Source of the DNA: Parvibium lacunae
GTDB lineage: Bacteria; Pseudomonadota; Gammaproteobacteria; Burkholderiales; Burkholderiaceae_D
Direction: 5' to 3'
Length of the DNA: 64,000 nt
Assembly: GCF_003335215.1 (NCBI RefSeq)
Contig: NZ_QPGB01000001.1
Span: 496,001 to 560,000, forward strand
Made by a program: the position numbers and the translations under genes. Below the pieces are notes generated by a model. That model was given only the letters and a program-made list of their open reading frames with translations, was not told where the DNA came from and did no database searches. Positions 1 to 10,384 of this stretch are shown one piece after another (within the stretch, counting starts at the first letter, position 1; every line of letters begins with the position of its first letter).

Positions 1-1023
1 GAGTTTAAGCCTGACTATGCGGTTGTCGGCACAGAAGAGGATGCGACACAACTCCGCCTAAAACTTAAAGAGCAGCATTGCCTGACGCAGGTTTTGTCGG
101 GTCCAGACTCATTGGTTGCCGTTGCGAGTGCCGCGGAGGTTGACATTGTGATGGCTGCCATTGTTGGTGCGGCGGGTTTGCCCCCAACCCTTGCGGCGGC
201 GCGCGCGGGGAAACGTATCCTCCTTGCGAATAAAGAAGCGCTGGTGATGGCGGGGCCATTATTCATGACGGCGGTCAGAGAAGGCAAAGCCTGTTTGTTA
301 CCGATCGATAGCGAGCATAACGCGATTTTCCAGTGTTTGCCTTCAGAAGGCGCGACTGCTGCAAATGGCGTACGACGATTATTGTTAACTGCGTCTGGAG
401 GACCCTTTCGAGGTTGGGATACGGCAGCGCTTCGCACCGTTACCCCCGAACAGGCATGTGCTCATCCTAATTGGGTGATGGGGCGCAAAATTTCGGTGGA
501 CTCCGCAACGCTCATGAATAAAGGCTTGGAAGTCATTGAAGCACACTGGCTGTTTGGGATGGAACCTGCTCGAATTGAAGTGGTGGTTCATCCACAGTCG
601 GTGATTCATTCTATGGTTGAGTATGCCGATGGTTCAGTACTTGCACAATTGGGCCAGCCCGATATGCGCACCCCGATTGCGAACGGTCTTGCATGGCCCC
701 AGCGCATTGACTCCGGGGTGACATCGCTGGATTTTACACGTCTGGCAGCGTTGACGTTTGAACCTGCTGATCAAGTTACCTTTCCTTGCTTACGCCTGGC
801 CTATGCTGCTTTGGCAGCCGGAGGCAGTGCCCCGGCTATATTGAATGCCGCCAATGAAGTTGCTGTCGCAGCCTTTTTATCGGGGCATTCAACTTTTACT
901 GGCATTGCCAAGACTGTCGCGGCTGTGCTGAACCGGTTGCCTACGGTTGCGTTGGAGAGCGTTGCGCATTTGCTGGAAATCGATCGTGAATCGCGAGAGT
1001 TGGCCACGCAGTTATTATCTTGA
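1..1023 (+). CDS. dxr: 1-deoxy-D-xylulose 5-phosphate reductoisomerase (5' end outside window)
   Basis: Cytoplasmic NADPH- and divalent-metal-dependent enzyme that makes 2-C-methyl-D-erythritol 4-phosphate in the non-mevalonate isoprenoid pathway. The frame is open from the first base, so the gene begins outside the window. About 340 codons are seen against roughly 400 in the family, and the N-terminal nucleotide-binding loop is not visible. Landmarks are the metal ligands in [11 protein letters not shown], the active-site flap ASGGPFRG, and [15 protein letters not shown] with a further acidic ligand. rseP follows after about 30 bases, and the two probably belong to one long envelope-biogenesis transcript. 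No internal damage is seen. Confidence 0.97.
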   Translation, partial: EFKPDYAVVGTEEDATQLRLKLKEQHCLTQVLSGPDSLVAVASAAEVDIVMAAIVGAAGLPPTLAAARAGKRILLANKEALVMAGPLFMTAVREGKACLLPIDSEHNAIFQCLPSEGATAANGVRRLLLTASGGPFRGWDTAALRTVTPEQACAHPNWVMGRKISVDSATLMNKGLEVIEAHWLFGMEPARIEVVVHPQSVIHSMVEYADGSVLAQLGQPDMRTPIANGLAWPQRIDSGVTSLDFTRLAALTFEPADQVTFPCLRLAYAALAAGGSAPAILNAANEVAVAAFLSGHSTFTGIAKTVAAVLNRLPTVALESVAHLLEIDRESRELATQLLS

Positions 1024-1053
1024 AATACAGAAGAGGCATTGGGAATCGCAGAT

Positions 1054-2418
1054 ATGTCTACGTTGATCGCTTTTCTACTCGCACTGGCAATCTTGATTAC
1101 CTTTCATGAGTTGGGTCATTATTGGATTGCCCGTTATTGCGGCGTCAAGGTATTGCGTTTCTCGTTTGGCTTTGGTCGGGTACTATGGCGTTATCAAGCC
1201 AGCCCAGATGCAACAGAATGGGTAATTAGTCTTATCCCTTTGGGGGGCTATGTCAAAATGCTCGATGAACGAGATCCTTCTCAATCGATTGCGACACCAG
1301 ACTTGCCCTATGCCTTTAATCGGCAGTCTTTGGGAAAGCGTGCGGCAATTGTAGCTGCTGGTCCATTGGCTAATTTTTTACTGGCTATTCTGTTATTGTG
1401 GCTGGCATTCTGGCAGGGAACCGAAGAGCCAACAGCGATTGTAGCCGCGCCGCCACCTCAAACGATCGCAGCTCAGCTAGGTTTGCAACGGGGTGATCAA
1501 ATCAGTGAAATCAACGGTCAAGCAGTCGTGAGTTGGGGCAGCTTTAGTGAATCGCTGTTGGCGGCCTGGATTAGCCAAGAGGAGATTGAGTTGCGCTGGC
1601 AGCGTCAATCTGATTCGCCTGCTCAATCAACAATGTTATTCAGTGGGCGTTGGCAACCCGAATCCTCATCAGTACCTTTGCAAGTCGAGCCAGATACACT
1701 GAAGAAATTAGGGTTTGTGCTGGCCTTGCCGGCGGCGAGGGTGACGCAGGTGCAGGCGGATAGTGCAGCCAGTTCCGCGGGATTGGCAGTGGGGGATCGT
1801 ATCTTAAAGGTTGCTGACAGGGTCCCTGATGCAGAACAGCCTTTGCCACAACTGATCGCGCCTTTGGCAAATCGGGCCGTCACACTCACGCTTGAGCGGA
1901 TGGAGGGAAAAGAGTGGGTCAAGCGCGAGCTTACCGCAGTTCCGCGCCTCGATGAAAAGACTCAGCAAGGGCGTTTGGGTATTGGCATTGCCTATGATTT
2001 TCCAACAACATGGGTTGCCTACCCTGGCTGGTTGGGTTTGATTCGAGCCTGGCAAAAAACAGTGGATATGAGTGCACTAACCCTGAAACTACTCGGTAAG
2101 ATGCTGACCGGGCATGCCTCACTGAAAAATTTGAGTGGGCCATTGACGATGGCTGATGCAGCCGGTCAGTCGGCACGGATCAGTTGGATTGCTTATTTGA
2201 GTTACTTGGCGATGGTGAGTATTAGTCTCGCTATTTTCAATTTACTGCCTATTCCGCTATTAGACGGTGGGCACTTGCTGTATTATTGCGTCGAGTTTTT
2301 CACAGGTCATCCACCAAACGAGAAATGGTTGGAGTTGACCCAGAAACTTGGCCTTGTGTTGTTGCTCGGTTTAATGAGTTTGGCCTTTACCAATGATATT
2401 GTTCGTTACTTTTTCTGA
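1054..2418 (+). CDS. rseP: RIP metalloprotease RseP (site-2 protease)
   Basis: Inner-membrane zinc metalloprotease. In E. coli it makes the second cut in the anti-sigma factor RseA and clears signal-peptide remnants. The zinc site is HELGH at residues 18-22 in the first membrane segment, with the distal ligand in LLDGGH near the C-terminus. Two PDZ-like domains lie between, and hydrophobic segments flank them, giving the usual four-helix topology. At 454 residues it has the normal family length. An in-frame TTG lies 15 bases upstream at 1039, but the ATG at 1054 gives the family-like N-terminus MSTLIAFLLALAIL. bamA starts 4 bases after the stop. Confidence 0.95.
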   Translation: MSTLIAFLLALAILITFHELGHYWIARYCGVKVLRFSFGFGRVLWRYQASPDATEWVISLIPLGGYVKMLDERDPSQSIATPDLPYAFNRQSLGKRAAIVAAGPLANFLLAILLLWLAFWQGTEEPTAIVAAPPPQTIAAQLGLQRGDQISEINGQAVVSWGSFSESLLAAWISQEEIELRWQRQSDSPAQSTMLFSGRWQPESSSVPLQVEPDTLKKLGFVLALPAARVTQVQADSAASSAGLAVGDRILKVADRVPDAEQPLPQLIAPLANRAVTLTLERMEGKEWVKRELTAVPRLDEKTQQGRLGIGIAYDFPTTWVAYPGWLGLIRAWQKTVDMSALTLKLLGKMLTGHASLKNLSGPLTMADAAGQSARISWIAYLSYLAMVSISLAIFNLLPIPLLDGGHLLYYCVEFFTGHPPNEKWLELTQKLGLVLLLGLMSLAFTNDIVRYFF

Positions 2419-2422
2419 GCTG

Positions 2423-4723
2423 ATGCAAAAAATTCTTTCCTCTTCCGCAGTTCGTTTTGTCCTTGTATTTTTAGGCTTATACGTGGCATGCCTGTGTCCT
2501 ACGATTGCACAAGAGGTTGTCATCCGCGATATTCGCATTGAGGGCATTCAGCGGATTGAGCCTGGAACCATTTTTACGTATTTGCCGCTTAAAGTCGGTG
2601 ACACACTCACAGCAGATAAAAGTGCAGCAGCCATCAAGGCGCTCTATGAGAGTGGCTTTTTCAAAGATATTCGCTTGGAGTTACAAGGTAACGTGTTGGT
2701 GGTGAGTGTTGAGGAGCGACCAACCGTTGCACAGGTTGACTTTGTCGGCATCAAAGAGTTTGACAAGGAACAATTACGTAAAGCATTGCGGGCTGTGGGT
2801 GTTGGCGAGTCCCGCATTTTTGACCGAGCTGCACTTGATCGTGCTGAGCAGGAGTTAAAGCGTCAGTATCTCAGTCGGGGTAAATATGCAGTACAAACGG
2901 TGACAACGGTTACACCGCTTGAACGGAATCGCGTCGCTGTTAATTTTGCCGTGACTGAGGGAGAAGTGGCAAAAATTAAAAGTATTAAATTTGTAGGTAA
3001 TCAATCCTTCAAAGAAGCTGAGCTACTCGATTTACTCAATCTCTCGACCCCAACATGGTTAAGTTGGTATACCAAGAATGATCAATACTCTAAAGAAAAA
3101 TTAACGGGAGATCTGGAAGCTGTTCGCTCCTTTTATTTGAATCGAGGTTATTTGGAGTTCAGAATTGATTCAACACAGGTTTCCATTACACCCGACAAGA
3201 AAGAAATCTATATCACAGTGAATGTCGTAGAGGGAAATAAATATACTGTTTCTGAAGTGAAATTGGCGGGCGAAATGCTAGGAGAAGAAAAACAACTCGC
3301 CAGCTTGCTCACGCTGAGGAAGGGAGACGTATTTAATCGTGAAAAACTCAATCAATCAATAAAAGCCATGACCGATCGTTACGGTCAACTTGGGTATGCT
3401 TTTGCGAATGTCAATGCCGCCCCTGAGATTGATCGTGAGAAGAGTCAAGTCGCCTTTACTGTTTATATTGATCCTGGCCGTCGCGCTTATGTGCGTAAAG
3501 TTAATATTTCTGGCAATACCCGTACCAAAGATGAAGTGATTCGTCGTGAGCTGAGGCAGTTTGAAAACTCATGGTACGACGCAGACAGAATTAAAGCGTC
3601 TCGAAATCGGGTGGACCGTCTAGGTTATTTCAAAGATGTTCAAATTGGCACAGAGCCTGTCGCCGGGGCATCGGATCAGGTCGATGTCAATTTGGCAGTG
3701 ACGGAAAAACCCACGGGCGCACTGACTTTCGGTCTCGGCTTTTCATCAGCTGAGAAATTGATCGTTTCAGGAGCCATCAACCAATCTAACTTTTTGGGTA
3801 CCGGTCAGTCACTTGGTCTTTCAGTTAATTCCAGTCGATTAAATCGTGTTTATTCTCTCTCGCTAACAGATCCTTACTTTACGGAAGATGGGGTTGCCCG
3901 CACTTATGACCTTTATCATCGAGAATTCAATGCAGCATTTCTTGGGTTAGGGGATTATCGGACAGCGAATCGAGGGGCAGCGGTTAGATTTGGAATTCCT
4001 TTTACCGAGCACGACCGGTTCATTATTGGATTAGGCTACGAAAGCACCCAGCTTATATTGGGTAATAATGCCCCCCAGCGATTACTACGCTATCGAAATG
4101 ATTATGGCAACTTCAGTGATGCTTACGTGACAACTTCCGGCTGGATTCGCGATTCGCGAGACAGTGCGCTAAACCCAACTACGGGTGGCGTGTATCGCGC
4201 CGTCATTGATGTGGCGTTGCCTGGTGGCGATCTCACTTTTTATCGACCTGCATTGGGCGCACAGAAGTATTACAAAATTACCAAAGACTATACACTCGCA
4301 TTCAATACAGAATACAACACAGGCGTTGCCTACGGCAGCAAACCCTATCCTGTTCTCAGAAATTACTATGCCGGTGGTATTGGTAGTGTGCGTGGTTACA
4401 CAACCTCGTCCTTAGGTCCGCGCGATGCAGATGGATTTATTTTGGGCGGGCAAAGTCGTTTCGTATCGAATTTGGAATTTTTGTTTCCCATGCCAGGTAC
4501 TGGCAATGACAAAGGGATTCGTCTCTTTACTTTCTTGGATGGCGGTAACGTTTTCGCTGATGAGTGGGCCCTGTCCTTCAATCAATTGCGCTATTCATCC
4601 GGTTTGGGTCTAAATTGGCTGTCTCCGATAGGCCCGTTGAAGCTAAGTTTGGGTTTTCCGCTCAATAAGAAAGAGGGTGATCGTCTGCAGAAATTCCAGT
4701 TCCAAGTTGGTACCGGATTTTAG
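2423..4723 (+). CDS. bamA: outer membrane assembly factor BamA
   Basis: Omp85-family core of the beta-barrel assembly machine, which folds outer-membrane proteins. It opens with a signal peptide (hydrophobic segment about residues 10-28, likely cleavage after PTIA). Five POTRA-like repeats fill the periplasmic half to about residue 420, and a C-terminal 16-strand barrel follows. The conserved lid motif appears as VRGYTTSSLG, and the chain ends in an aromatic residue (VGTGF), as barrel proteins usually do. The 766 residues are typical. An in-frame ATG at 2393 lies inside rseP and would put charged extra residues before the signal peptide, so the ATG at 2423 is preferred. Confidence 0.96.
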   Translation: MQKILSSSAVRFVLVFLGLYVACLCPTIAQEVVIRDIRIEGIQRIEPGTIFTYLPLKVGDTLTADKSAAAIKALYESGFFKDIRLELQGNVLVVSVEERPTVAQVDFVGIKEFDKEQLRKALRAVGVGESRIFDRAALDRAEQELKRQYLSRGKYAVQTVTTVTPLERNRVAVNFAVTEGEVAKIKSIKFVGNQSFKEAELLDLLNLSTPTWLSWYTKNDQYSKEKLTGDLEAVRSFYLNRGYLEFRIDSTQVSITPDKKEIYITVNVVEGNKYTVSEVKLAGEMLGEEKQLASLLTLRKGDVFNREKLNQSIKAMTDRYGQLGYAFANVNAAPEIDREKSQVAFTVYIDPGRRAYVRKVNISGNTRTKDEVIRRELRQFENSWYDADRIKASRNRVDRLGYFKDVQIGTEPVAGASDQVDVNLAVTEKPTGALTFGLGFSSAEKLIVSGAINQSNFLGTGQSLGLSVNSSRLNRVYSLSLTDPYFTEDGVARTYDLYHREFNAAFLGLGDYRTANRGAAVRFGIPFTEHDRFIIGLGYESTQLILGNNAPQRLLRYRNDYGNFSDAYVTTSGWIRDSRDSALNPTTGGVYRAVIDVALPGGDLTFYRPALGAQKYYKITKDYTLAFNTEYNTGVAYGSKPYPVLRNYYAGGIGSVRGYTTSSLGPRDADGFILGGQSRFVSNLEFLFPMPGTGNDKGIRLFTFLDGGNVFADEWALSFNQLRYSSGLGLNWLSPIGPLKLSLGFPLNKKEGDRLQKFQFQVGTGF

Positions 4724-4781
4724 TCAGAGTAATCATGTAAATTATGAGAGAATTGAGTGTCGCATTAAAAAGGCTTAAAAA

Positions 4782-5291
4782 ATGATTAAATTCCTATCAC
4801 CAATCCTACTGCTTGCAGTTATCTCTACCACCACTGTTGCGCAAGAAAGTGGCAAAATTGGTTTTGTTGATACTGAAAAAATTCTGCGCGAATCGACCCC
4901 GGCTAAAGCAGCAACTGAAAAAATTGATCGTGAGTTTTCTAAGCGACAAAAAGAGCTGCAGGACATGGGAAATCGTTTGAAAACGCTCTCTGAGAAATTT
5001 GACAAAGATTCTCTAACTATGACCGAGCGTGATCGAAACGCGAAGCAGCGTGAGTTGGCTGAGATGGATCGAGATCTACAGCGCCGTGGTCGCGAATTTC
5101 AAGAGGATCTCAATCAGCGCCGCCAAGAAGAATACAACGCACTTATTCAACGTGCGAACAAAGTGATTGCTGAGTTTGCTGAGAAAGAAAAATTCGACAT
5201 CATTTTTCAAGAAGCGGTTTATCGCAATCCTAAAATCGACATTACAGACCGCGTCCTCAAAATATTAAATGCAACACCCAGTACAAAATAA
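4782..5291 (+). CDS. skp: periplasmic chaperone Skp/OmpH
   Basis: Periplasmic holdase of the Skp/OmpH family, which binds unfolded outer-membrane proteins and passes them to BamA. The signal peptide is residues 1-20, with probable cleavage after TTTVA. The mature start [11 protein letters not shown] is the conserved family beginning. The middle (about residues 45-125) is highly charged and heptad-like, matching the long helical tentacles of the trimer, and the C-terminus returns to a short strand-forming stretch ([10 protein letters not shown]). The 169 residues match the family. It sits between bamA and lpxD as in most proteobacteria, 58 bases after bamA. No sigma-E type promoter was recognised in that gap. 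Confidence 0.93.
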   Translation: MIKFLSPILLLAVISTTTVAQESGKIGFVDTEKILRESTPAKAATEKIDREFSKRQKELQDMGNRLKTLSEKFDKDSLTMTERDRNAKQRELAEMDRDLQRRGREFQEDLNQRRQEEYNALIQRANKVIAEFAEKEKFDIIFQEAVYRNPKIDITDRVLKILNATPSTK

Positions 5292-5296
5292 GTGTT

Positions 5297-6391
5297 GTGG
5301 TTGATTCAGGTATTCGTTCAACAGATGCATCGCCTAGGCTTACGGCCCAGCAAATCGTTGCAGAGCTCGGTGGCCGGTTAATTGGTGAGTCAAGCGTTCA
5401 AGTTGCTGCTGTCGCGCCTCTTTCTGAGGCGCAATATCTTCAAGCGACATTCATCGTCAGCGCAAAGTGGCGGGCTAACTTGCAATCATCGCAAGCCAGC
5501 GTTTTGTTGTGCCGTCAAGCTGATTATGATTTCTGCCTGGAGCAAGGGGCGGGTCAATTTGCTGCCTATATTATCTGTGATGATCCCTATGTTTACTTTG
5601 CTCGGTTAAGTTCATGGCTGCAGCACTTAAAGCAGGGCGAGCCTCGTTGGGGGTATCGGCATCCGACTGCACAGGTTGACGCGACGGCTACTATCGCACC
5701 GACGGCGATTCTTGAGTCACATGTCGTGATCGGTGCGGGAGTACACCTTGCGGAGCATGTTTGGGTTGGTGCTGGTTCTGTGATTGGTGATAACGTATCG
5801 ATCGGGACGAAGACCCGACTTTACCCTCGCGTCACTATTTATCAGGACTGTCAGGTTGGTGCCCGCAATATTATTCACAGTGGTGCCGTCATTGGTGCCG
5901 ATGGATTTGGGTTTGCGCCCCACAATAAGACCTGGATCAAAATTCCCCAAACGGGCCGAGTAACTCTGGGTGATGATGTTGAGGTTGGTGCGAACACGAC
6001 GATTGATCGTGGCGCATTACAAGATACCGTGATTGAAGAAGGCGTTAAGATCGACAACCTGGTGATGATTGCTCACAATGTTCGGATAGGTGCGCATACC
6101 GTGATTGCTGCCAATACCGGTATTGCGGGGAGTACAAAAATTGGTCGTCATTGTCAAATAGCGGGTGCATGCAATATAGTGGGGCACATTCAAATCGCTG
6201 ATGATTGCGTTATTACCGGAAATACGACGGTGACACATAGCATTCATGAAGCGGGCGGGATCTATGCTGGCATTTTCCCATTCGATAAAATGAGCGAATG
6301 GGAGCGCAATGCGCCCGTTATTCGTCAATTGCGACGCATGCGTGATCGCCTTCGCATGCTAGAAAAACAGCAACCCAAAGAAACAGAGTAA
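5297..6391 (+). CDS. lpxD: UDP-3-O-(3-hydroxyacyl)glucosamine N-acyltransferase
   Basis: Third enzyme of lipid A synthesis. It transfers a 3-hydroxyacyl chain from ACP to the 2-amino group of UDP-3-O-acyl-glucosamine. An N-terminal uridine-binding domain (about residues 1-110) precedes a left-handed beta helix of hexapeptide repeats (about 120-325), with the catalytic-type histidine in [10 protein letters not shown] charged helical tail ([16 protein letters not shown]) ends the protein. The start is a GTG six bases after ompH with no clear ribosome-binding site, and no ATG is available before the conserved [12 protein letters not shown]. Translational coupling to ompH is likely. Confidence 0.95.
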   Translation: MVDSGIRSTDASPRLTAQQIVAELGGRLIGESSVQVAAVAPLSEAQYLQATFIVSAKWRANLQSSQASVLLCRQADYDFCLEQGAGQFAAYIICDDPYVYFARLSSWLQHLKQGEPRWGYRHPTAQVDATATIAPTAILESHVVIGAGVHLAEHVWVGAGSVIGDNVSIGTKTRLYPRVTIYQDCQVGARNIIHSGAVIGADGFGFAPHNKTWIKIPQTGRVTLGDDVEVGANTTIDRGALQDTVIEEGVKIDNLVMIAHNVRIGAHTVIAANTGIAGSTKIGRHCQIAGACNIVGHIQIADDCVITGNTTVTHSIHEAGGIYAGIFPFDKMSEWERNAPVIRQLRRMRDRLRMLEKQQPKETE

Positions 6392-6411
6392 CTACTTTTA
6401 GAGTATTCCCT

Positions 6412-6864
6412 ATGAATCAAATGGACATAAAACAAATCTTGGCTTATCTGCCGCATCGCTATCCATTCGTTTTAGTGGATCGCGTCCTCAGTTGCGAGCC
6501 GGGTAAATCAATACGAGCGCTTAAGAACGTCACCATTAATGAGCCGTTTTTTCCTGGCCATTTCCCCCATCATCCTGTGATGCCAGGGGTATTAATTCTT
6601 GAAGCCCTCGCTCAAGCAACGGCGATCATGGCATTTTCCTCATCAGAAAAGCCTGATACCAATACTGTCTATTATTTTGTCGGGATTGACGGCGCTCGCT
6701 TCAAACGCCCGGTGGTGCCGGGTGATCAACTGGTTTTAGCCTGTGAGGTGATCAGACAATCACGGGGCATTGGTAAATTTGCGGCCAAAGCATTGGTTGA
6801 TGACCAAGTTGTCGCAGAAGCAGAATTGATGTGTACGGTGCGACGTTTGGATGAAGGGGGTTAA
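6412..6864 (+). CDS. fabZ: 3-hydroxyacyl-ACP dehydratase FabZ
   Basis: Cytoplasmic hot-dog-fold dehydratase that forms trans-2-enoyl-ACP in fatty acid elongation. It competes with LpxA for 3-hydroxyacyl-ACP, which explains its place between lpxD and lpxA. The family motif [13 protein letters not shown] is near the N-terminus, and the active-site His and Glu lie in [19 protein letters not shown]. The 150 residues are normal. Either the ATG at 6412 or the one nine bases later could be the start; the first is kept. The stop directly abuts the lpxA start codon, implying coupled translation. Confidence 0.96.
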   Translation: MNQMDIKQILAYLPHRYPFVLVDRVLSCEPGKSIRALKNVTINEPFFPGHFPHHPVMPGVLILEALAQATAIMAFSSSEKPDTNTVYYFVGIDGARFKRPVVPGDQLVLACEVIRQSRGIGKFAAKALVDDQVVAEAELMCTVRRLDEGG

Positions 6865-7659
6865 ATGACAACTCCCCTTATCCACCCCACAGCGATTATT
6901 GACTCAAAGGCGGCGTTGGATAGTAGCGTAGCAGTTGGCCCTTATACAGTCGTTGGCCCGAATGTAAAAATTGGCCCTCGTACTCGGCTGGAAGCTCACG
7001 TCACGGTAGAGGGACACACAACAATTGGTGCGGAGAATCATATTTTCTCTGGTGCCGCGCTGGGTGGGGCGCCACAAGATAAGAAATATGCCGGCGAACC
7101 GACGCGCTTAGAGTTGGGAGACCGCAATACCATTCGCGAGTGTTGCACGATTAATACCGGCACCATTCAAGATGAAGGGATAACCCGGATTGGATCAGAT
7201 AACTGGATCATGGCCTATGTCCATATCGCCCATGATTGCCAGGTCGGAGATCGAGCCATCATGGCTAACTGTACACAGTTGGCTGGGCATGTCCATGTCG
7301 GTGATTGGGTGATTTTAGGCGGTTTTACCGGGGTGCATCAATTTGTTCGCATCGGTGCCCACGCGATGACTGGGATTCATACTACCCTAACGCAAGATTT
7401 ACCGCCTTTTGTCTTATATGCAGGCCAACCCGCTGCGCCGCATGGTATCAATGCAGAGGGGCTAAAACGTCGCGGATTTAGTAAAGAAGCCATTCGTGGT
7501 TTGATACGTGCCTATAAAACACTGTATCGTGAAGACCTTACCCTCGATGTAGCTCAGACACGCATACGTGAGCAAGCGATGACAGATGAACAATGCGCGC
7601 CTTCTTTGTCGCTACTTCTTGATTTTCTCGCAACCTCAACACGTGGCATCGCGCGTTAA
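6865..7659 (+). CDS. lpxA: UDP-N-acetylglucosamine acyltransferase
   Basis: First enzyme of lipid A synthesis, a cytoplasmic trimer that moves a 3-hydroxyacyl chain from ACP to the 3-OH of UDP-GlcNAc. Hexapeptide repeats run from about residue 5 to 190 and include the general-base histidine region [14 protein letters not shown] and the signature [15 protein letters not shown] helical C-terminal domain follows. The 264 residues are the family length. The ATG immediately follows the fabZ stop with no gap. Confidence 0.97.
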   Translation: MTTPLIHPTAIIDSKAALDSSVAVGPYTVVGPNVKIGPRTRLEAHVTVEGHTTIGAENHIFSGAALGGAPQDKKYAGEPTRLELGDRNTIRECCTINTGTIQDEGITRIGSDNWIMAYVHIAHDCQVGDRAIMANCTQLAGHVHVGDWVILGGFTGVHQFVRIGAHAMTGIHTTLTQDLPPFVLYAGQPAAPHGINAEGLKRRGFSKEAIRGLIRAYKTLYREDLTLDVAQTRIREQAMTDEQCAPSLSLLLDFLATSTRGIAR

Positions 7660-7673
7660 CCGTCGGTGACATC

Positions 7674-8885
7674 ATGTCTGATGCTTATGCTGCGCTGGCC
7701 AATAAGGTAACGATGCCGAACAGCGCGCCTGTGCAACAGCGGCGACTGCGCGTCGTTGCCGGTGAGGCTTCAGGCGATATGCTCGGGGCGATGTTACTTA
7801 AACAACTGGCGGCCCCCTCGGCTCTGAATGGCCTGAAATTGGATGTTGCTGGCATTGCAGGTCCCAAGATGATTGCCGCTGGTTGCGAGGCTTGGTGGTC
7901 TTCTGAGCGTTTGGCTGTCAGCGGGTTTAACTGGCAAGTTTTTCAGCGTTTGCCAGCGTTATTACGCATTCGAGCGGCGCTCTATGAGCGTATCATCGCC
8001 GAGCGCGCAGATCTGTTTGTCGGGATTGATGCCCCTGACTTCAATTTTGCCCTTGAAGCAAAATTACGCAAAAAAGGGATTCCCACGATTCATTTCATCA
8101 GCCCCTCTATTTGGGCCTGGCGCGGTTCCCGAATTAAAAAAATTGCGCACGCTGTGGATCACATGTTATGTGTCTTCCCATTCGAGCCGGCCATTTATGA
8201 CAAAGCAGGTATCCCAGCGACCTATGTGGGCTACCCGTTGGCTGATGCTATTCCCTTGGTGATTGATACACTGACACCACGTAGTGCGCTCGGTTTAGAC
8301 TCTCAAACACAGTTACTGGCCGTTTTGCCCGGTAGTCGTACCCATGAAGTGGAGAAGATTGGTCCTCGATTTATCGCAACCATGCTGCTGCTTCACCAAC
8401 AGCGCCCGAGTCTCAAGATGATCGTACCGCTGCCGCACGCCTGGTTAGTGAGCCAGTTTCAACAACAATTGCAGCGTCTTGCCCCGAATCTGCCGGTTAC
8501 CGTTGTGCAGGGGCAGTCTCATTCAATCCTGGCCGCAGCGGATGCGGTATTGGTTGCGAGTGGTACGGCCACATTAGAAGCGGCGTTATTCAAAAAGCCC
8601 ATGGTGATTGCCTATGTTGTTGGTCGTGTGGCTGCTTCATTGATGCAGCGATTAGCCTACCTACCCTGGGTCGGGTTACCCAATATTTTACTTAATCAAA
8701 CAGTGGTGCCCGAACTATTACAAGATGCGGCAACGCCAACCGCATTAGCTCAAGCATGTTTACAACAATTAGATGATCAGCGTAACCGTATCGACTTAAT
8801 GGAACGGTTCACGGCCCTGCATGAGCTTTTACGGCAAGATATGCCTAGCAAGGTGACGGCTGTCATGCAAGAATTTTTGAAATAA
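7674..8885 (+). CDS. lpxB: lipid-A-disaccharide synthase
   Basis: Membrane-associated family 19 glycosyltransferase that joins UDP-2,3-diacylglucosamine and lipid X to form the lipid A disaccharide. The family start VVAGEASGDMLGA appears after an N-terminal extension of about 25 residues that is not typical of shorter homologues. The central SPSIWAWRGSRIKKI and the donor-site region LPGSRTHEV are both present. At 403 residues it is slightly longer than E. coli LpxB because of that extension. It lies 14 bases after lpxA and 12 before rnhB. Confidence 0.95.
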   Translation: MSDAYAALANKVTMPNSAPVQQRRLRVVAGEASGDMLGAMLLKQLAAPSALNGLKLDVAGIAGPKMIAAGCEAWWSSERLAVSGFNWQVFQRLPALLRIRAALYERIIAERADLFVGIDAPDFNFALEAKLRKKGIPTIHFISPSIWAWRGSRIKKIAHAVDHMLCVFPFEPAIYDKAGIPATYVGYPLADAIPLVIDTLTPRSALGLDSQTQLLAVLPGSRTHEVEKIGPRFIATMLLLHQQRPSLKMIVPLPHAWLVSQFQQQLQRLAPNLPVTVVQGQSHSILAAADAVLVASGTATLEAALFKKPMVIAYVVGRVAASLMQRLAYLPWVGLPNILLNQTVVPELLQDAATPTALAQACLQQLDDQRNRIDLMERFTALHELLRQDMPSKVTAVMQEFLK

Positions 8886-8897
8886 CGGCAGCAGATC

Positions 8898-9578
8898 ATG
8901 GCTCAGTTTATTTGTGGTGTTGATGAGGCTGGCCGAGGGCCGCTTGCAGGTCCAGTCTATGCGGCTGCTGTGATTCTGGATCCCTCTGCGCCGATTGAGG
9001 GACTCGCGGATTCCAAAAAACTAAGTGAGAATAAACGACTCAAATTAGCTGCGATTATTCAGACACGCGCTTTGGCGTGGTCGATTGCTTCGGCGACGGT
9101 TGAAGAAATCGATACAATCAATATTTTACAAGCCACGCTCTTAGCCATGCAGCGGGCGGTTAATGCCTTGCAGGTGATCCCTACTCAAGTCTTGGTTGAT
9201 GGTAATCGGGCTCCATCATTGGCGGTCCCCGTCACCACGATTGTCCAAGGAGATGTCTACGAACCGGCAATTTCTGCTGCATCAATTCTGGCTAAAACAA
9301 CGCGTGATCAGGCCCTTCTAGCGTTGCATCGAGACTTTCCAGTCTATGCCTTTGATCAACACAAGGGGTATCCAACTGCACTGCACCTAGCGCGTTTGCA
9401 AGAATACGGACCCTGTTCTGCGCATCGTCGATCATTTGCCCCGGTTGCCTCGTTATTAAAGCCTGCTGAATTGAGTGAGAAGGCCGTATCATTCAAACAC
9501 GCGGAGCCGGTGATTTTTAGCGGCGGCAGCCGCGTTGCCGCAACCGTCGCACAAGCCCAGCAGAATTTACCTTTTTGA
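8898..9578 (+). CDS. rnhB: ribonuclease HII
   Basis: Cytoplasmic metal-dependent nuclease that cuts RNA in RNA-DNA hybrids and at single ribonucleotides in DNA. The type 2 signature [14 protein letters not shown] carries the acidic residues D9 and E10. A further acidic residue lies in VLVDGNRAP, and [11 protein letters not shown] completes the active-site region. The core ends near residue 195; about 30 extra residues of no clear family follow, so 226 is on the long side. Its TGA ends two bases before the downstream methyltransferase ATG. Placement after lpxB is the usual proteobacterial order. Confidence 0.95.
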   Translation: MAQFICGVDEAGRGPLAGPVYAAAVILDPSAPIEGLADSKKLSENKRLKLAAIIQTRALAWSIASATVEEIDTINILQATLLAMQRAVNALQVIPTQVLVDGNRAPSLAVPVTTIVQGDVYEPAISAASILAKTTRDQALLALHRDFPVYAFDQHKGYPTALHLARLQEYGPCSAHRRSFAPVASLLKPAELSEKAVSFKHAEPVIFSGGSRVAATVAQAQQNLPF

Positions 9579-9580
9579 TC

Positions 9581-10384
9581 ATGACATTAATCCAATCACG
9601 AGCAAACCCACAATTCAAGCGCTGGTTAGGATTAATGGAAAAGTCCCGGGCCTCCGCTCAGCAGGGCATCACCCTGCTAGAGGGGATTCATTTGTGCAAG
9701 ACCTACCTAGAAGCCGGTAAGCAGCCCAGGCAAGTGATTGTGGGGGAGCTTGCGCAAGCACAAGCGGAAATCATGGCCCTGTTGCAAGGCTTGGCCGGTA
9801 TTCCTGTTAGCCTCTTGAGTCAATCCTTGTGTCAACAGCTAACCCAGGTCGAAAATGGAATACCGGTCTGGTTTGAGGTCCCAATCGCGCAGGCTACTTT
9901 GCCGGATCAGATTAAAAGCGATTGCTTGGTGCTGGATGGTTTGCAAGATCCGGGTAATGTCGGCACCATTTTGCGCTCTGCGGCAGCAGCAGGGGTGAAA
10001 CAGGTTTTTGCACTAGAAGCGACGGCTTCCTTGTGGTCGCAAAAAGTGTTGCGCGCTGGCATGGGGGCTCATTGCTACTTAACGTTGTGGGAAACAGATT
10101 GGAAGACGTTAGCGCCACGCCTTCAGATTCCTATTATTGCAACGAGTTCTCATGCAACGCAATCGCTTTACGAACTTAACTTGTGTCGCCCGCATGCGTG
10201 GGTCTTTGGGCATGAAGGGCAGGGGGTTCGTGCAGATATTCTGTCGCTTGCCCAGCCCGTTTGCATCCCTCAGCCCGGGGGCCTAGAGTCCTTAAATGTT
10301 GGTGCTGCTGCCAGTATTTGCTTGTTTGAAACCGTGCGCCAACGGATGTTAACGCCTGGCGCATCCGGCTGCTCTAGCAATTAA
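9581..10384 (+). CDS. SpoU/TrmH-family RNA 2'-O-methyltransferase
   Basis: SPOUT-fold RNA methyltransferase, probably acting on 23S rRNA ribose. An N-terminal L30e-like substrate-binding domain (about residues 1-105) precedes the knotted SAM-binding domain. All three SpoU motifs are visible: [22 protein letters not shown] and [19 protein letters not shown]. An upstream in-frame TTG overlaps rnhB; the ATG at 9581 is chosen. The exact target cannot be told from sequence. A second member, RlmB, is encoded at 31.5 kb, so this is a paralogue with a different site. Its 3' end overlaps the convergent ppsR end by 11 bases. Confidence 0.88.
   Translation: MTLIQSRANPQFKRWLGLMEKSRASAQQGITLLEGIHLCKTYLEAGKQPRQVIVGELAQAQAEIMALLQGLAGIPVSLLSQSLCQQLTQVENGIPVWFEVPIAQATLPDQIKSDCLVLDGLQDPGNVGTILRSAAAAGVKQVFALEATASLWSQKVLRAGMGAHCYLTLWETDWKTLAPRLQIPIIATSSHATQSLYELNLCRPHAWVFGHEGQGVRADILSLAQPVCIPQPGGLESLNVGAAASICLFETVRQRMLTPGASGCSSN

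Noticed and set aside
1623-1922. Long minus-strand open frames inside rseP
   Set aside because: They are antisense to a strongly conserved gene, with no start signal or family resemblance. The same applies to the antisense frames within bamA, lpxD, relA, hscA, prkA and others.
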